Shown here: positions 43,693 to 57,415 of the stretch, piece after piece
Layout: the number at the start of each line of letters is the position of its first letter
How positions within the stretch are numbered: position 1 is the stretch's first letter
Origin: Marsupella aquatica
Lineage: Eukaryota; Marchantiophyta
NCBI GenBank assembly: GCA_973895155.1
Contig: OZ316893.1
Coordinates: 8,866,001 to 8,930,000, forward strand
Direction: 5' to 3'
Length of the DNA: 64,000 bases
Translations under genes and position numbers: made by a program
The notes under the pieces: model-generated
What the model was told of the DNA's origin: nothing
Seen by the model: only the letters and a program-made list of their open reading frames with translations
Databases searched by the model: none

Positions 43693-46600
43693 ATGGCAGC
43701 AGCGATCAGAGCCACCCTTGCGCGGCATCTGATTATCACAGTAGTGATCCTAGCCGACGGGCAATGGTGTTTGAGCGCCCCTATCGACAGTGAGAATCAT
43801 GCTATAGCTTTGAAGAGGATGGCAGGAGCTACTGCTCGAGGATTCAATCTTGTAGCTACTGGTGCGCCCACCTCTACTCAAAGTCCAACTTCCGACAAGG
43901 TATGGATCCGGGGAAAGAGGAGACTCTCGCGTGAACAAAACGTAGCAATCAACCCCAACAAGTCCACCACGGAAGTCGAAATTCTCATGGCTTTCAAGAG
44001 TGAAATCAATTACGATCCGATGGGAGTGCTGGACAGCTGGCGTGCAAATGACTCTGATCCCTGTGGATGGTCGGGGGTTGGATGTTCTCCGAGCTCCACA
44101 CATGTCACGACCCTCAATCTGAGCGACCTTCACCTGGAAGGAACGGTCTCAACCCTCATCGGTCAGCTTCTAAATCTGCAGCATCTGGACCTCTCGCAAA
44201 ACTATTTGTACGGCTCGATACCAGCTAGTCTTGGAAACTGCTCCAATCTGTTGCATTTCAACATCTCCTTCAATGACATGTATGAAGGTATCCCTCCTTG
44301 GGTGGGAAATCTTGACAAACTTCAAACTCTGGACTTGTCCCACAACAGTCTCACTGGACCGATTCCAGAAGCAATAGGCAACTGCTCGGCACTACAATAT
44401 CTCGATTTAGGTTTGAACATTCTTGGCGGATGCATTCCTTCTCAATTTGGCGCCTTGTCCAATCTGAACTATCTGAATCTAAGGGACAACTCTCTTTCCG
44501 GCTCCGTTCCACCTACTCTGGGTAATTGCAAAGCCCTCATTCAGTTGCGGTTGGAGTCCAATTCTGATTTGGGAGGGGAGCTCCCGTTCCAGCTACGAGA
44601 GTTGATTCACTTGCAAGGTTTTGCGGCATACGGCTGCAGCTTCGAGGGGAAATTCCCCATGTGGATATTGAATCTCACGTCACTGCACCTACTAGACCTA
44701 GGTGGGAATCGCTTCGCTGGTCAGCTACCTCAGGCTTGGAGACAATTATCGAATCTTATCATTCTGGGATTGGGTGCCAATTTTTGGGATGGATCTGAGA
44801 TTCCACACGAGTTAGGTTCACTGACGAATCTGGAAAAATTGGACATCGCAAATAGTGGCCTTGTCGGCAAGCTTCGCATATCCATTTTCAATATCACGTC
44901 TCTAGAGATTCTTCATTTGTACGAGAACCACTTGACTGGCGCTATCCCAGATGAAATAGGTTTGATTAGCAACTTGAATGATGTAGATCTTTCTAGTAAC
45001 AGATTCAGCAGCATACTTCCCTCGTCTTTATCTAATTGTTCACTCTTACAGTATCTTCAACTTGAAAGTAATCACTTTCGTGGAACTATTCCTGTTCAGC
45101 TCCTGGGGAACTTTTACTTCATGCAATACCTTGATTTCAGTGACAATAAGTTAGGTGGTACCATCCCAGCGGAGATTAGTCAACTTGTCAATCTGCAGCA
45201 GCTGTATATGTTTGCAAATCAATTCGTCGGAGCACTTCCGGATTCCTTGGGTAATTGTACGCAGCTGCTATCTGTGGATTTTTCAAACAACAGACTTACC
45301 GGGAGTATTCCTGGGGAAGCTTTCGCAGCGATGTCTTCTCTGACCACGTTGGATTTATCCAGCAATTTGTTTTCTGGCTCATGGCCATCACAATTTGGTG
45401 GACTGCAGAAAATACGGATCATAAATGTGTCCGCCAACAACATCTCAGGAGCGATTCCTTTGGGTCTTGGAGGTTGTCTTGTGCTTGAGAGCTTGGATCT
45501 CTCTTTCAATCAGTTCTCAGGAGTATTACCTGGAGATCTTGGATTCATGGTGCAGAGTCTCAGTACCTTCAACGCTTCTTATAACAACTTCAGTGGGCCG
45601 ATTCCCAGTTCTTTCTGGGCCTATCTTAGTGCGGCTTCATTTTTGGGAAATCCTGGCCTCTGTGGAGACATTCTTGGGCCTCAGCGACTCTGTCCAGTTG
45701 AAGTAGCTTCGCCAATCACGGGGAACTCCCATCATTGCAACGGTTTTGAATGTCCCTTAGTGTGGATATCAGTAGTTTCTGCTGTGGCGTTCGTCATAAT
45801 TCTCTTGGGTGCCTTGTATATCTCCTCTCATCATTATGGCAAGAAACTCATAATTCTCTTGGGTGCCTTGTATATCTCCTTCCATCGTTATGGCAAGAAA
45901 GTAATAATTCTCCTGGGTGCCTTGTACATCTCATCCCATCGTTATGAGAAGAAAGATAACGAGGACCTCGAATTAGTAACATTTACCAATGATCCTTCGA
46001 TGAGGTTCTGTACGAAGTTTGACATACTTTCCGCCATAGGAGCTGGGGAGGACGCTGCAATTGGACATGGCCCGAAAAGCATTGTGTACAAGGCTAATTT
46101 ACCTTGTGGTGGGATTATAGCTATCAAAGTTTTGAAGAGTGTGCCATCTACAATTAACGGAGAGGAGCATGATGCCGAGTTCTTGAGTGAGGCGCATACT
46201 CTTGTTGAGTTACGTCACCGCAATATCATCAAGGTTGTCGGGTTGTACTATAGCAAGGATATCAAGGCCTTCTTGCTGGAATACATGCCCAAGGGGAGTT
46301 TGCATGCAAACCTGCATGGAAATGCCCCGTGTAAGTTGACTTGGGCAGAAAGATTCAGGATACTGTTGGGTGTGACCCATGGGATGGTGTACCTTCACCA
46401 CGAATTTCCAGATCCCATCATCCATAGAGATTTGAAGCCCAGCAACATACTTCTGGATGCAGATTTGGAACCAAAACTCTGCGACTTCGGCATTTCCAAA
46501 TTTGTGGCATACGACCACGGGGACCACGGGGAAGTGTCTGCCTCAAGCATTTGTGGCACGTTTGGCTACATGCCCCCAGGTGAGTGTGTTCTGTGGTTTC

Positions 46601-47714
46601 AATGTGCTGAATGTATGTAGTAAGGCAGTCTGTCCTGTTTCCACGAAAAGGGGGCATTGGCTTGAGTTTTAAGGGGCTATTATTGCCCACTGTGCACTCT
46701 TAACAGGGCATTCATACACTCAAGAGATTTTTTGTTTCTACCATTTTTAGGAAATGTAAAGGTCGGAGAAGTTTCATAAATCCCCGATCAAAATGTGGAG
46801 GGTAAATTCTTCTCCATGACAACGAGAAAAGCATCAAGGATGAGAATGGTGGTAGCCTTTGTTTATTCCTTCAACTGAAATCCAGATAGACCTCAATGTC
46901 TGCCAAAATACTCTGATAAACTTTGGAACCAGGATGGAATGCAGCCAAACTCCCTTTTCAACTAGTGTTTCAAGGCCAGCATTATACTGGTACACTTGAG
47001 ATGTTTAAACCCAGACAGACACTGCCCGTTATTTGCTTTGTCTGCTGATTGTGGGCATTAATTCGAGCCCTGGCAGCTTCCTGATAGCATTACATCCATA
47101 CATTGCTGTGTGCATTGAGATTTTACGTACCATACATTTCATCTATTCATACACGTGAAGTTGTCTGCTTATTGTGGCGCATTGAAAGGTCTTGTTGTTG
47201 ATCTTTGACTGTGTTGGTCTCTTTAACACCTTTACCCTGATGCTTTGGTTATCCAGAATATGGGACAGCTACAAGAGCCAGCACCAAAGGAGATGTTTAC
47301 AGCTTTGGAGTGGTTCTTCTTGAGCTCTTGACCGCAAAAGCAGTTGCATCAACTGAAAGCATGACCACCACTGGCCAAGATGAGGGTCTAGTGGACAGAG
47401 TGCAACGCAGTTTTCAAAAGTCACCAATTACACTTGGAATGCCACCACTCGAGGTCCTTGACCCAAGTCTTAGAATTGAGGCTGCTAGCGATGACATCAT
47501 TAGGCAGAAAATTGTGCTAACTTTGCAGGTAGGCCTCTTTTGCACGAGGGTGGTGCCTCGAAGTCGACCATCCATGAATGATGTTCTTGAGTTCTTACTT
47601 GAAATTGAGAAGTTAGGTCAGAGAGCTGCCATCGAAAAGTCTTTAGGTGACCTTATGAAGGAAGATGTTCATCTTCCTAAACCAGACCATGAACTTCTCA
47701 CTTGTTCAGACTGA
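43693..47714 (+). CDS. LRR receptor-like kinase 2
   Basis: Exons are 43693-46579 and 47257-47714 (GTGAGT donor, TTATCCAG acceptor), giving 1114 aa. The plan is as in RLK1: signal peptide (HLIITVVILADGQWCLS), LRRNT cap, LRRs, membrane region and kinase. It has about 21 LRRs; the eight corresponding to RLK1 LRRs 14-21 are absent with no change of register. The membrane region (about 701-755) holds three tandem copies of an 18-residue unit, IILLGALYISSHHYGKK-like. The kinase looks intact: Gly loop (IGHGPKSIVYK), AIKVLK, HRDLKPSN, CDFGISKF, PPEYG, GDVYSFGVVLLELLT and the subdomain XI Arg (RSRPSM). It is probably the functional member of the pair. A plasma-membrane receptor is expected; the ligand is unknown. 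Confidence 0.9.
45795..45956 (+). repeat. 3 x 54-bp tandem repeat in the transmembrane exon
   Basis: Units start at 45795, 45849 and 45903. RLK1 has a single unit at the matching place. Each encodes a short hydrophobic stretch followed by HHYGKK, HRYGKK or HRYEKK. Confidence 0.95.
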
Positions 47715-50249
47715 GATTGAAATCTGTACATATTTCTTTGTAAACAGCAAAGCTGCTTCGTAGTGTTGTGTTTGTTTCCGACCTGTGCTTTTGATGGAGA
47801 TTGGTAGAGACGGTGATTTTCCCGGGTATTGCTCAAGGAATGTCGGGTCTCATGAAGTGCTGAGTGAGCGTATCGGGAACTCTAATTGGTTCTGTAGAGA
47901 TGTGTTGCCCGGTTTTGTGACCCGAGATTTCAGCAACGTCCATGATCTCGTCATTAAATTCTCGCTGGGATTTCATGTTAGTCCTTAGCCCTTGCCCAAT
48001 TGTACTCTCAAAGATGAGGCATATCGCTACGATAGGCATCTGCATCATAAGGATATCGAGTTTGAAGGAGCAGAAGAACTGCTGCATTCCAACACGTCTC
48101 TGAGCTGCAGGGCTACGATCAAGCTCCGTGGAATGGATTCGACTTGGTCTACTCAGTGGTAAGCATGGTATCGTTGTGGGCTTTGAAAGCCTTAGTTGGT
48201 TGTCAGCAACTCTGCCGCTAAATATAATTCGAAGCCAACGACTTGGCTTGTTGGGACTGGAGTCTGCATCCTTCCTTAGATGTGGAAAAGCTCATGGAGG
48301 GTATCTTCCTCCAATCCATCAGTCGGGGGAGGAAGCTTGTAATCACCGCGAATGTGGCGCAAAGGTGACGGTGCCCTCCATATGAATTTACCCATGTATT
48401 CCGGATAATTATGAGAGTCTTGTGGCACCAATGATAGCTCCCAATAGCTTCCAAGATGCAGACTTCAATAACGTTTAGAACATAATCCGTGGCTTCCATT
48501 GCAAGCAAGATTGGTGAGATGGTCTACCAGACAAAGCAGGGAAGATTCCTTCACTTGGAAAAGGGCTTGGAGGAAACTTTATAAGTATACTCGAGCTGCC
48601 AGTTTGCTCCAATGAGGACTACGTCCTGGTTTGGCGTTCCGTTGCATGAAGGTAACCTGCCTAATGCGCTTGACATTGTTTCCGTACACTAGACCGCCGG
48701 TCTCGAGAACCTCAATCCGACCGCAATTACTATCTACATTTTCTCTACTGCAGGAACGGGATAGCTCGTCAGTGTGTGATCCAGAGTTTCTCGGCAATGA
48801 GAATTCTGTATCTCAGAAGTTTTCAAACGCAACTTTTAGCCTTTTGACCGCGCCTACAGAATGGCTGCTACGGTTAATTTTTCTTAGAAGCCCATGATTG
48901 CTGACTCCCAGATCTAACCCCCTGGCCATTGAAGATCCACACGGGACCATTGAGGTGATTAGTTCATTCCCTCTTAGCCTGATAACCTGCAATACGTGAT
49001 GAGACTCTGTGCACACTTTCTGGTGCACTGGGATTTCGAGATTTATCTAATGAGTGGGAACTGAATACACTCTTCAGAGTTGACAGTCACAAGTATGGGA
49101 ATCTTAATGAACTTTCCCAAAGTTTGAAATTACTCGGATAAATGTCCAAACCACCTTCCCTCTTGGGCTAGGAACACAGAGCTGCATCCGCATAGTTCGC
49201 GCTTTTCATTCATGATGTCCTGATGTAAGAATTTCATGGACCATAAGTAGAAAACTCTGCCCACGCATTGAAAGCCCAACACTTCATATTCCTGTTGCTT
49301 CCGGAACAGCTTTTGCCACCTACAATTACAATTAATGCTACTTTTTCAGATGCCAAACTGCAAATGGTCCGAGGTTCCACAAATTGGATTTCGGAAGTTC
49401 GGAATCAACGTGGAGGTAAGAAGAATTGACGAGGGTAGACTTTCATATTTCAAGCCAAGACCTGACTTCCCTCCAGAGAGCAATGGTCTGTGCGGTCGGT
49501 GCGGGGACTTAATACTGCTGTTATGTGGAAATTGGAGGTACGAGCGAAGGCAACGACATCATGACATCAGTTTGCTGGGAATCATGTAATGGAAGACAAG
49601 ACAACGTTGAGCTCTGGATTCCTTGCACGAATGTCACTTACAGCGGTGACCAAAACGAAGTTGGATTTCGGGATTTGAAAAGTTACGATTATCGACTGTA
49701 GTATACCGTGGGTTTCCCAAAAAGAGGGGAATGGAAGTCCCCAAGTTTAGAATGCCACGTTTTCCTTTTAGCGCTAAAGCCATTGCACCACAGAATATGA
49801 CGGAGAGACCCCCATTCCCGGTATTGGTAATAAGCGCAATAATCGATCCCATTCATCTACTTTAAACAACGGAACTCAGACAGCCAAGAGATGTCTCGTC
49901 AGACTGGATAAACCAGATCAGAAACTCTAGTCCGAACTCTAGCTCTCATCACAGTTCTCAACAAGGAAGCCCTCAGCACCCAGGATAAAATCAGTCAACA
50001 GCAAGTGAACAAGTCATGCAACCAAGGCCAACATAGAGAAGAAGCAGACAAGTAACCACAGCATAGTGTCGCCATGCCTAAGCCACATTGTAAGCCTGCC
50101 CTCCATGCTCAGAGCGAACCCTGTCGGCTTGGTTCCATCACAGTTTTCCTGCTGACTACGTGTGTCATACGGCACTTCCTATCTAGGTTATTTGTCATCA
50201 ACGGGCTTCGTGTAGCCTCAAAATGCAACGCATTCACTCTAGGGGGGGC
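47715..50249. other. 3' flank of receptor kinase 2 plus copy-specific sequence
   Basis: 47715-48084 is homologous to the RLK1 3' flank. About 48090-50240 has no counterpart seen in copy A, so it was inserted here or deleted there. No recognisable gene; ORFs such as 48128-48385 and 49335-49589 lack domains. Confidence 0.5.
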
Positions 50250-50890
50250 CGTGTGAAAAGATATGATATTCAGAGCAGAAAGCTTACAGGTGTGACAGAA
50301 AGGGGTAAGGAAGAAGATTAGAGCGACAGACAGACTAAGGATTTTCAACCTATGATGTGACTTTGGTGGAAACTTTTTGACTGTAATCACCCTATTTGGC
50401 ACCACAGGCAATTGCCAAATGCTGCACCAGTGGCTTCCTATCGAGAAGTGAAAATTATCTTTTCTGCCAACCCTGGACGGCTTAAGGTCCGAGGTAAATC
50501 TACCCATTCCGTGGCAGGTTGGCAAAGATCAAGATATCAATAAGGGCCTCAGCTAACCGCATCATTTATCCGCAAGGTTATATCTCAGACGGTAATTCCA
50601 ATTAAATCACTCTTCATTGGCCAACATAGTCAAACAAATGAGCAGATACGGCGAACCCTAATCTTCGAGCTCAACTACACAACGCTGGTGTGGCAAGACA
50701 ATGCGAAGGCATCAGTTCTCCAAGATGAAGAAGGCTAACAATCATCACCGATTTCAGTTGCAAATTACCCATAATAAACCTTTCTCATCATCTACCTTCG
50801 ACTAAGAAAGCACTCAGAATGACTCGGAGGTTCTTTTCATCACAAACCTAGGCCTCGAGACGACAAAGGTTTATCCTCAACATGCTCACT
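50250..50890. repeat. Segmental duplication, copy B
   Basis: Counterpart of 36222-36900, with scattered substitutions and small indels. Confidence 0.85.
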
Positions 50891-51746
50891 AGACACTACA
50901 AACGAGCTGGGACCGAAAACACACAGCAGAAAGCAAGAGCTCAAGGGAAAACCCACACCGAGCACTGGCCGCATCACACTCGAAACATCCAGATGTCAGG
51001 AAATCTACCATCTGCACTGTTTCCCTTAGGACAGAGCCGGAAGTGATCTCAGACTCTCAGGACGTTCGGAAATCCAGCCCCAACCTGAACAACAACGGAG
51101 GGAACCAAGACAGACATGGTAACAAAACACAAACATATTGCTCTCATCTGAAACAACCCAACAAATCGTCCTGCAACGCCAAATCCTGTATGCCAGAGAA
51201 ACCTGCTCGTCCTTCAGTTCCTGTGAGCTTGGCAGCCACCTAGACAACGCCGGCTGCGAAGAGAAGCACCTGAGAACCACAAAGAATTAAAGCAGCGGAA
51301 TCTGGAAAAAATGGAGAACGCAGGATTCAAAAGCCACCGATAATGAATTGTGACCCATCAGCAACAGCAGAGACCAGACGACGTTTCTCCCATGGAGATA
51401 GATCATTCTCCAAGCAACGATCCACCCGCACAGAAAAACTGAGAATTGCTCTGGGATTCCCTACAGGGCACACACCATCTCCATGGGATCATGGGAAGTT
51501 TATATATGAAACGCAGGGGAGCATTGAAAGTGAGTATACCGCGGCGCTCAAGGGTATACTCAGTGATTAGGGCTTAGGGTTTAGTAGCGTTTCTGCTTCG
51601 GCCCTTGCGACCGGAGCAGGTATGGCATATGTACCCAAGTACAGTAGGACTTCGAGAGGGTTCATGTGAACGTTCTTAGGAAGATTTACCCCCACTCCCA
51701 GCTCCAGAAATCCAAGCTTATGTGAATGCCTTTTTCACTCTGGGGT
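50891..51746. other. No gene recognised
   Basis: A 75-codon frame at 51343-51570 (plus) has no recognisable domain and is not supported otherwise. Confidence 0.35.
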
Positions 51747-51770
51747 CTTGGGTCTCACAATATGGAGATG
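51747..51770 (+). mobile_element. Terminal fragment of inner-transposon family
   Basis: CTTGGGTCTCACAATATGGA matches the left terminus of the 13363 transposon and the 1097 MITE. No partner end with a matching 8-bp duplication was found. Confidence 0.5.
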
Positions 51771-52954
51771 TCCACTATGTAAAAGTTTACATATTCCCAA
51801 AGTCTTAGGGCCATCCCATCATCATTGTTCCTAGATTGCCTAGTTTTGTGTTTTTAAGGGCATTGAAATTTCTCAAGATAATTTTGTTTGGAATAGACCT
51901 AAGTCAACCAGAGAACTCCAGTTTTGCATGGGGCTTATCAGGAGCTTCAAAATGAATCCAAATATGTTTGGACTAGTACTAGTGCAACAATCATGCCTAT
52001 TTAAAGTTTTGACATTTTCTATAGTGTAGCCATTGTTTTTCATTTTGCATCTGGTGTAGAGCCTCCGGCCAGTGTCCCACCCATCAGGATGCCTACACCT
52101 TGACCTCCAATTCTTGGATCCCCTCAATGGCTCTAATATCACCCTGGGACCAAATTTCCCTCTCAACTCCAGTTCCCGGTTGCAGCATCGACTTGATATA
52201 TATAACAAAAAAATCAAAAAAATCTAGTCACTTTCAACACACCGCTTTGTTTTTCAACTAATATGCACAATTATAAGTTGGTACCGAGTTACCACTGGGT
52301 TTTTTGTAAACGGTGACCCCGTCACATGTGGGGACACATCATAACTGGAGAATGCACTGCATAAGCACAATTCAATGAAGGACCTCCTATTGAGGCATTG
52401 GTTGTCTATGTCAGATTTGGCACAGACATGGCTAGAAAGACAATAGGCAGCCCTGACTGTGGTCAACACACAGTAGCCACCGGAAGTATCTGTATCCCAT
52501 GAGCTGGGAGCGCTCAAAAGTGTGAGCAAGAGCGTGCCCCAACTATGAGAGGCAGCGACTAAAAATACTCCCCTTATGTATTCTCATCATGTGCGGGTTG
52601 GAGAACATTGCAAACTCTAGGGCCATAAACTAAGAGAGTCTAGGAGGACCTGCAGCCCATAATTGTGAGGATTGTTAGACAGCCATGGCAGCCTAACAAT
52701 AGAGCCTCCAAATAGGCCCCCTAATGGACTGGAAAGGGGCAAAAGACGGAGCAACTCAATAGAGCCACTACTTGGACATGGTAGGGCCCCGGGTAGGGCG
52801 GAGGCAGACGATGATCCAATATGTACCCTAGCTAGCCTCTTACCCAATCAGAAGCCACCAGGGTCAAGAGTTGTTGGTTAAGGGAACTTGTGTACAAAAG
52901 GGATCAAATAAAATAGTTTGGAGTGAAGAATACTAAATAATCTGTCCGTTGTCT

Positions 52955-53062
52955 ATCCCCTTTTGAATTTTAATCCATCCTTCGACCTGGTGCATATAGA
53001 ATGGCCTCATCCCCTTTTGAATTTTGATCCATCCTTAGACCTGGTGCATATAGAATGGCCTC
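52955..53062. repeat. Tandem 54-bp duplication
   Basis: Two copies of a unit starting ATCCCCTTTTGAATTTT and ending GCATATAGAATGGCCTC, with two substitutions. Confidence 0.9.
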
Positions 53063-53236
53063 CTTTACAATAGTCTCACCTTTGGTCAGATAGCACATCA
53101 GATACCTTGAGGTGTAGAGTCAATTTTGAGCATAATGAGAAAAGATCAGGTTTTTAAGCCACTCAGGAATATCCTTAAAAACAAGAAAATTAATTTTTCC
53201 TTCATAGGTTTCAGTGTGTTATAGATTGCATAGCAT

Positions 53237-53275
53237 TGCAGGTGATGGGGGGTTTCCATACAATGAGACCCCTAG
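53237..53275 (-). mobile_element. Terminal fragment of inner-transposon family, inverted
   Basis: GCAGGTGATGGGGGG...CCATACAATGAGACCCCTAG is the reverse complement of the family's left end over about 38 bp. The interior of the element is not recognisable beyond it. Confidence 0.6.
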
Positions 53276-53332
53276 GGTCTGTTGTCCATCGTCTTTGGCT
53301 TCTAGTCTAAGAGAAACCTGGTAGCGGTACAC

Positions 53333-53520
53333 CCATCAAGGGCCTCAATCCAAGGGGTGTCCCATATTACGCGCAAAATTTTGGGGGAATAAACACCCTA
53401 AAACTTAAGTCAATAAAGGTTTTTTAAAGAATTTTTCCCCTAATTTAATGGAATAGTCATGGAATATTCTCAAATTTGGCTTTAAAAAACCCTTTGATTC
53501 TTATAATTATTGAATTGAAA
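53333..53520 (-). mobile_element. Truncated copy of the 2733-3015 MITE family
   Basis: AAGGGCCTCAAT..AAGGGGTGTCCCATAT.ACGC..AAA.TTTTGGGG and the AT-rich DNA after it match the reverse complement of the right two-thirds of the MITE at 2733-3015; the other end is lost. Confidence 0.7.
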
Positions 53521-56500
53521 GTTTACATGGTATTATGCCCAGTAGTATGCATGATAATATTGTCATCCCAACACTACACCTTGCCCCAAATGTTGTGGCA
53601 GGTGTTGTGTCTAGAAACTTGTGCCTAATCTTTAGGTTGGTAGAAAGAGTTTTCTTGATTTTAGCACTTAATATTGTAGGTAAACCCCATTTTACTTGAA
53701 TGAAAGTGACAAGGAACCCACCGGGGAACCAACAGTGCAACAGTTTTCCCCCAAACTTAAAGAATATTTGATTTTTGCAACCGTGCCTTTGCTAACCGGC
53801 CTCCTAGACTGGAGTACATAGAATGAACCTCTTATTTTGTGGGTATGATTCCCCTAGGTTTCCTGGGCAGGTCCTAGCCAAAGGTTCTGGGATCAATTGC
53901 AGTTTGACACAAATGACCTGCAGCTATGCTTGGTCACTCTATCAAGATTGCTCTTGTTAAAATTGGTGCCCTGATCTTTAGATACTTTGGAGCAATTATT
54001 GGCTTCTGTTTGACAGGGCTGCAGCTCAAAATTGCTACCTTTGGCAACTTCTTCACAAAATCTCAACCACACAACATTGGAGGAACCCCCACCTTTCCAT
54101 GTGCAACAAATAATCTTGGTGTACTCGGTGCAAATCTACAACAACACAAATTGCATTTGGAACTACTTGGTCTCAGCTGGTTTAAAACTAGGTTCAGTAC
54201 ACTGTTTGGCGTCATCAGCTCATCCTGATACTACATCTCCAACCAACCCACATCTTCGTTGTGGTAGGCATTCATTCTTGGTCTAGGGTTACACTATAAC
54301 TGTAATTAGGGCTTACCTTAGTCGTAGACTAGTTTAGGTTAACTAGGCTAGCTGCACACTATATCCCAAGATGTGTTTGTTTGGATAGTAGGAAGTCAGG
54401 CTCATTGTTACAGAGCTAGTTGAGAGATATGAAGATCTTTTATTGCAAAGACTTGATATGGCTGACGGACCTGAAGTGGAGTACAACTCTCGTGTGTTCC
54501 CGTGGATGTAGCCTCAATGAAGCTAAGGTGAACCATGCACGTATCTCTCTGTTTCAACTACTTCATTGTACATTGAATGGTTCAGGGGCTTGTCATTGTC
54601 ATTGTCGTCTATGCTCAACACCTCACTGAACCCCTACTTGAGGATCCGTGGGATGTTCCTAGGAAGTTGTGGCACACCCCACTGGCGATTGTCTACTGTC
54701 TAGAATATTTGGAATGACCATATGCTCTCACTTCATTGAGTTCACTAGTATCCTCATAGTGTCATTCAGAAATAGTGCACCAACTCTGGGTTTATCTTAG
54801 AAAGGATTGTGACACCGTCTAAGGGTTTATCTTAGAAAGGATTGGGCCAAGCAGTGTGCTATGATTCAGGTTGGGAAGTCACCTGTCCAACAACAAAGGC
54901 TTATCTCAACATGAGTCTCAATATGAGTTTTGATTACGGTGCGTACTCATGTCTTTGGGCAGTCCTAGTGGACAGATTGCAAGTACCACCAATCCCACAC
55001 GAGGGGGGGGGGGGGGGGGCGGGATGGTGGTGGTGGTGAGGGGGGTGGTCACTTCCACAAATGTTAACATCATGTGAAAATGAAGTAAGGGGTGTTTTAT
55101 TCATTTTAGGGACGTACTTAGAACAGGACTTAGAAGTAGCGAGGAAGTAAGTAAGGGGGTAACAATTCAGAAAGTGCCACTTGTCATCACATGATTCATT
55201 GCTTGCCACATGTCAATAAATGATTCATTGGTGTGTTTTTTGAGCTTCCTATTCCTTTTTGAGAGAGTGGTTAAATAGGAGTGTTCACACATGGTATACA
55301 ATTATTCAATAACTAAGGTGAACCCCTTGAGATCCCACGCCCTCAGCCATTAAGTGTGTTTGTCTCACTGGATTAGCTCATGCCTCATTGCAACCCTGAC
55401 CGACAGTAAAGTATGTATGTCTATCATGGGACAACTCAATGGAACCTTGCCATTACCTGAGCACTGGCCAGTTATGAGGAGTGTGCTTCTCATGCCTGCA
55501 AGAGTTAAATTCCTTGTTTTGTTATCTTCCTTGTGGAAGGCCTAGTCTGTCCTGGTGTGGGGCCCTGGTTTAGATTTGCACTTCCCACCTCTGGTCCCCC
55601 CTGGTGCTACCCGTTGGGCCACCCTGTTGTATTGTGTCTTTTGGATGGAATTCAAATGATCTTTCATGGAAAAAAATAATTAGAGGGCTCTTTTTGGCAA
55701 TATATGCCAATTGGTAGGTTTGCCTACTTAGTCTGGGCTTTATGGGCTCTCTTTGATGCTCGCGGGTTTGAATTCTTTACTCAGCATTTTTGGATCGCAT
55801 CCGAGACTGATAGATTATTATTTTCTTTGGATCGCATCCGAGACTGATAGATTATTATTTTTCACTGCAAGCATGAGGAGATTTACAAGAATACAATAGA
55901 TTGCGCTGGATCGATCTCCCTTGCGGCAATTCATTTTTGTCCACCAGACCAGATATATACCTGGTTCTCTTGCAACTCTTGGAACTGTCTAGTACCTCAG
56001 AGGTTGTATATGTTGGTGGGGCACGTTCTACCAGATGGACCTGGACAGGTACTACACAGTTTTAAGTACGTACGTGGATCGATCGAGCATGCAGGTTCTC
56101 TTTTCTCTGTTGGCCACCTCAATTTATTGGAGGCTTAGTTTAGTGAGCAATCATTGACATAATTTCGGGCACAATTTGCTCGAGTGGTAATCTGATTGTA
56201 ATTGGAATCTTTAGTCAGCTCGATCTACCGAGATTTACGTTTCCTGCAGTATATCATAATTTTAATTATACATAGGCTGCACGTCTCAACGTTGCTTCAA
56301 CTGTGAGGTGTTTCTGAAAGGTTCGGGAACATATGTTCGGGCTAATGATTATCCACCCACTTTCAATCCATAAATCCAGCATTCCAAATAGTTGGTAGGA
56401 GACAAAGGCATGGCCCTGGGTGATCGAGTTCCACCACCGTATCATCGCGCTGTGGGTCGTCGCTACGCTTTGATCGCGGATTTGGAATCGAAAGAGCTTG

Positions 56501-57415
56501 CAGCCAAGGAATTCACCGTAGTTTGCTGATGAATGTTCCCAATCCAAAAGGCTGCAGGGCTTTGTAAGACCTAGAAGCTCGGACATAAGGAATCGGACCC
56601 AGTCATAAGCTACCATAGGCTTAGAAACCGAGAAAAACTGCTAGCCCTTGAAAGATTTGATGTAAGTCTCACTCAATCGTAATGCTGCCCACCTCTTGTT
56701 TTTTTTCTTCTTTTTTATAATCGACCCAGGGTACAGTGGGCTTCTCGGGAAGTGGGTTCTCACGGATAAGCTGGCCACTTTGATTTGTACTGGCTGATAT
56801 AATACCGAAACGGCAGCCCCGGCATGCCACCAAACTGAATCTGACAAAATTTACAGCTGCTCATATCAACGAGACTGCAGGCCTATTACTAACGAGTAAT
56901 CTTCGAATGTTTTAATATCCTCACATGATTTATTTCTACATCCCCACACTGAGGATTGTCAGGGCCGGCTTGCTATCGAAAGCTCTGTCTGCGATTGACG
57001 CTTCAGTTACAGTTCGAGAGATAAGAAACTATGCTGCAATCAAACAGTCGACAAATCCAGTCCTAACGTCGTAACTGCAGTTGACAAGCTATGGAAACTG
57101 TGACGTGAAATCGAACCTTCAAATGGATTGAATAAATAGAAAATCAAACTTCCGACAGAAATCGACATGGCTTTGTATTTCAGTCTCGTTGATCTTTCTC
57201 GTACTCTTTCCTTGAAGCTTGTAAATCTTTCGCCTGATCCGTAAGCTTGAAGGGTCACTCGCATGCATACAGCCTAGCTTACTCGAAACTCGAAAGCGCC
57301 TTCCTTCGCAAGACACTGGCAGGTACAATTTGGTTATGATAAATTTAATTTAGAGTTCAGAGAGACAAAATTAGTTTGCCTTCAAAATCCAACTTGATAA
57401 AAGATCAGCGTGGTT
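53521..57415. other. No gene recognised; small duplications and poly-G
   Basis: It contains a 36-bp-period duplication of GGGTTTATCTTAGAAAGG (54788 and 54824), a poly-G run at about 55002-55020 followed by GGTGGTGGTGGTG, and a 37-bp tandem duplication of TGGATCGCATCCGAGACTG (55791 and 55828). No domain-bearing ORF. Confidence 0.45.

Noticed and set aside
51747-53275. A single 1.5-kb transposon with inverted ends
   Set aside because: Both termini are of the same (left) type and the flanking octamers TCTGGGGT and GGTCTGTT do not match, so I treat them as separate fragments.
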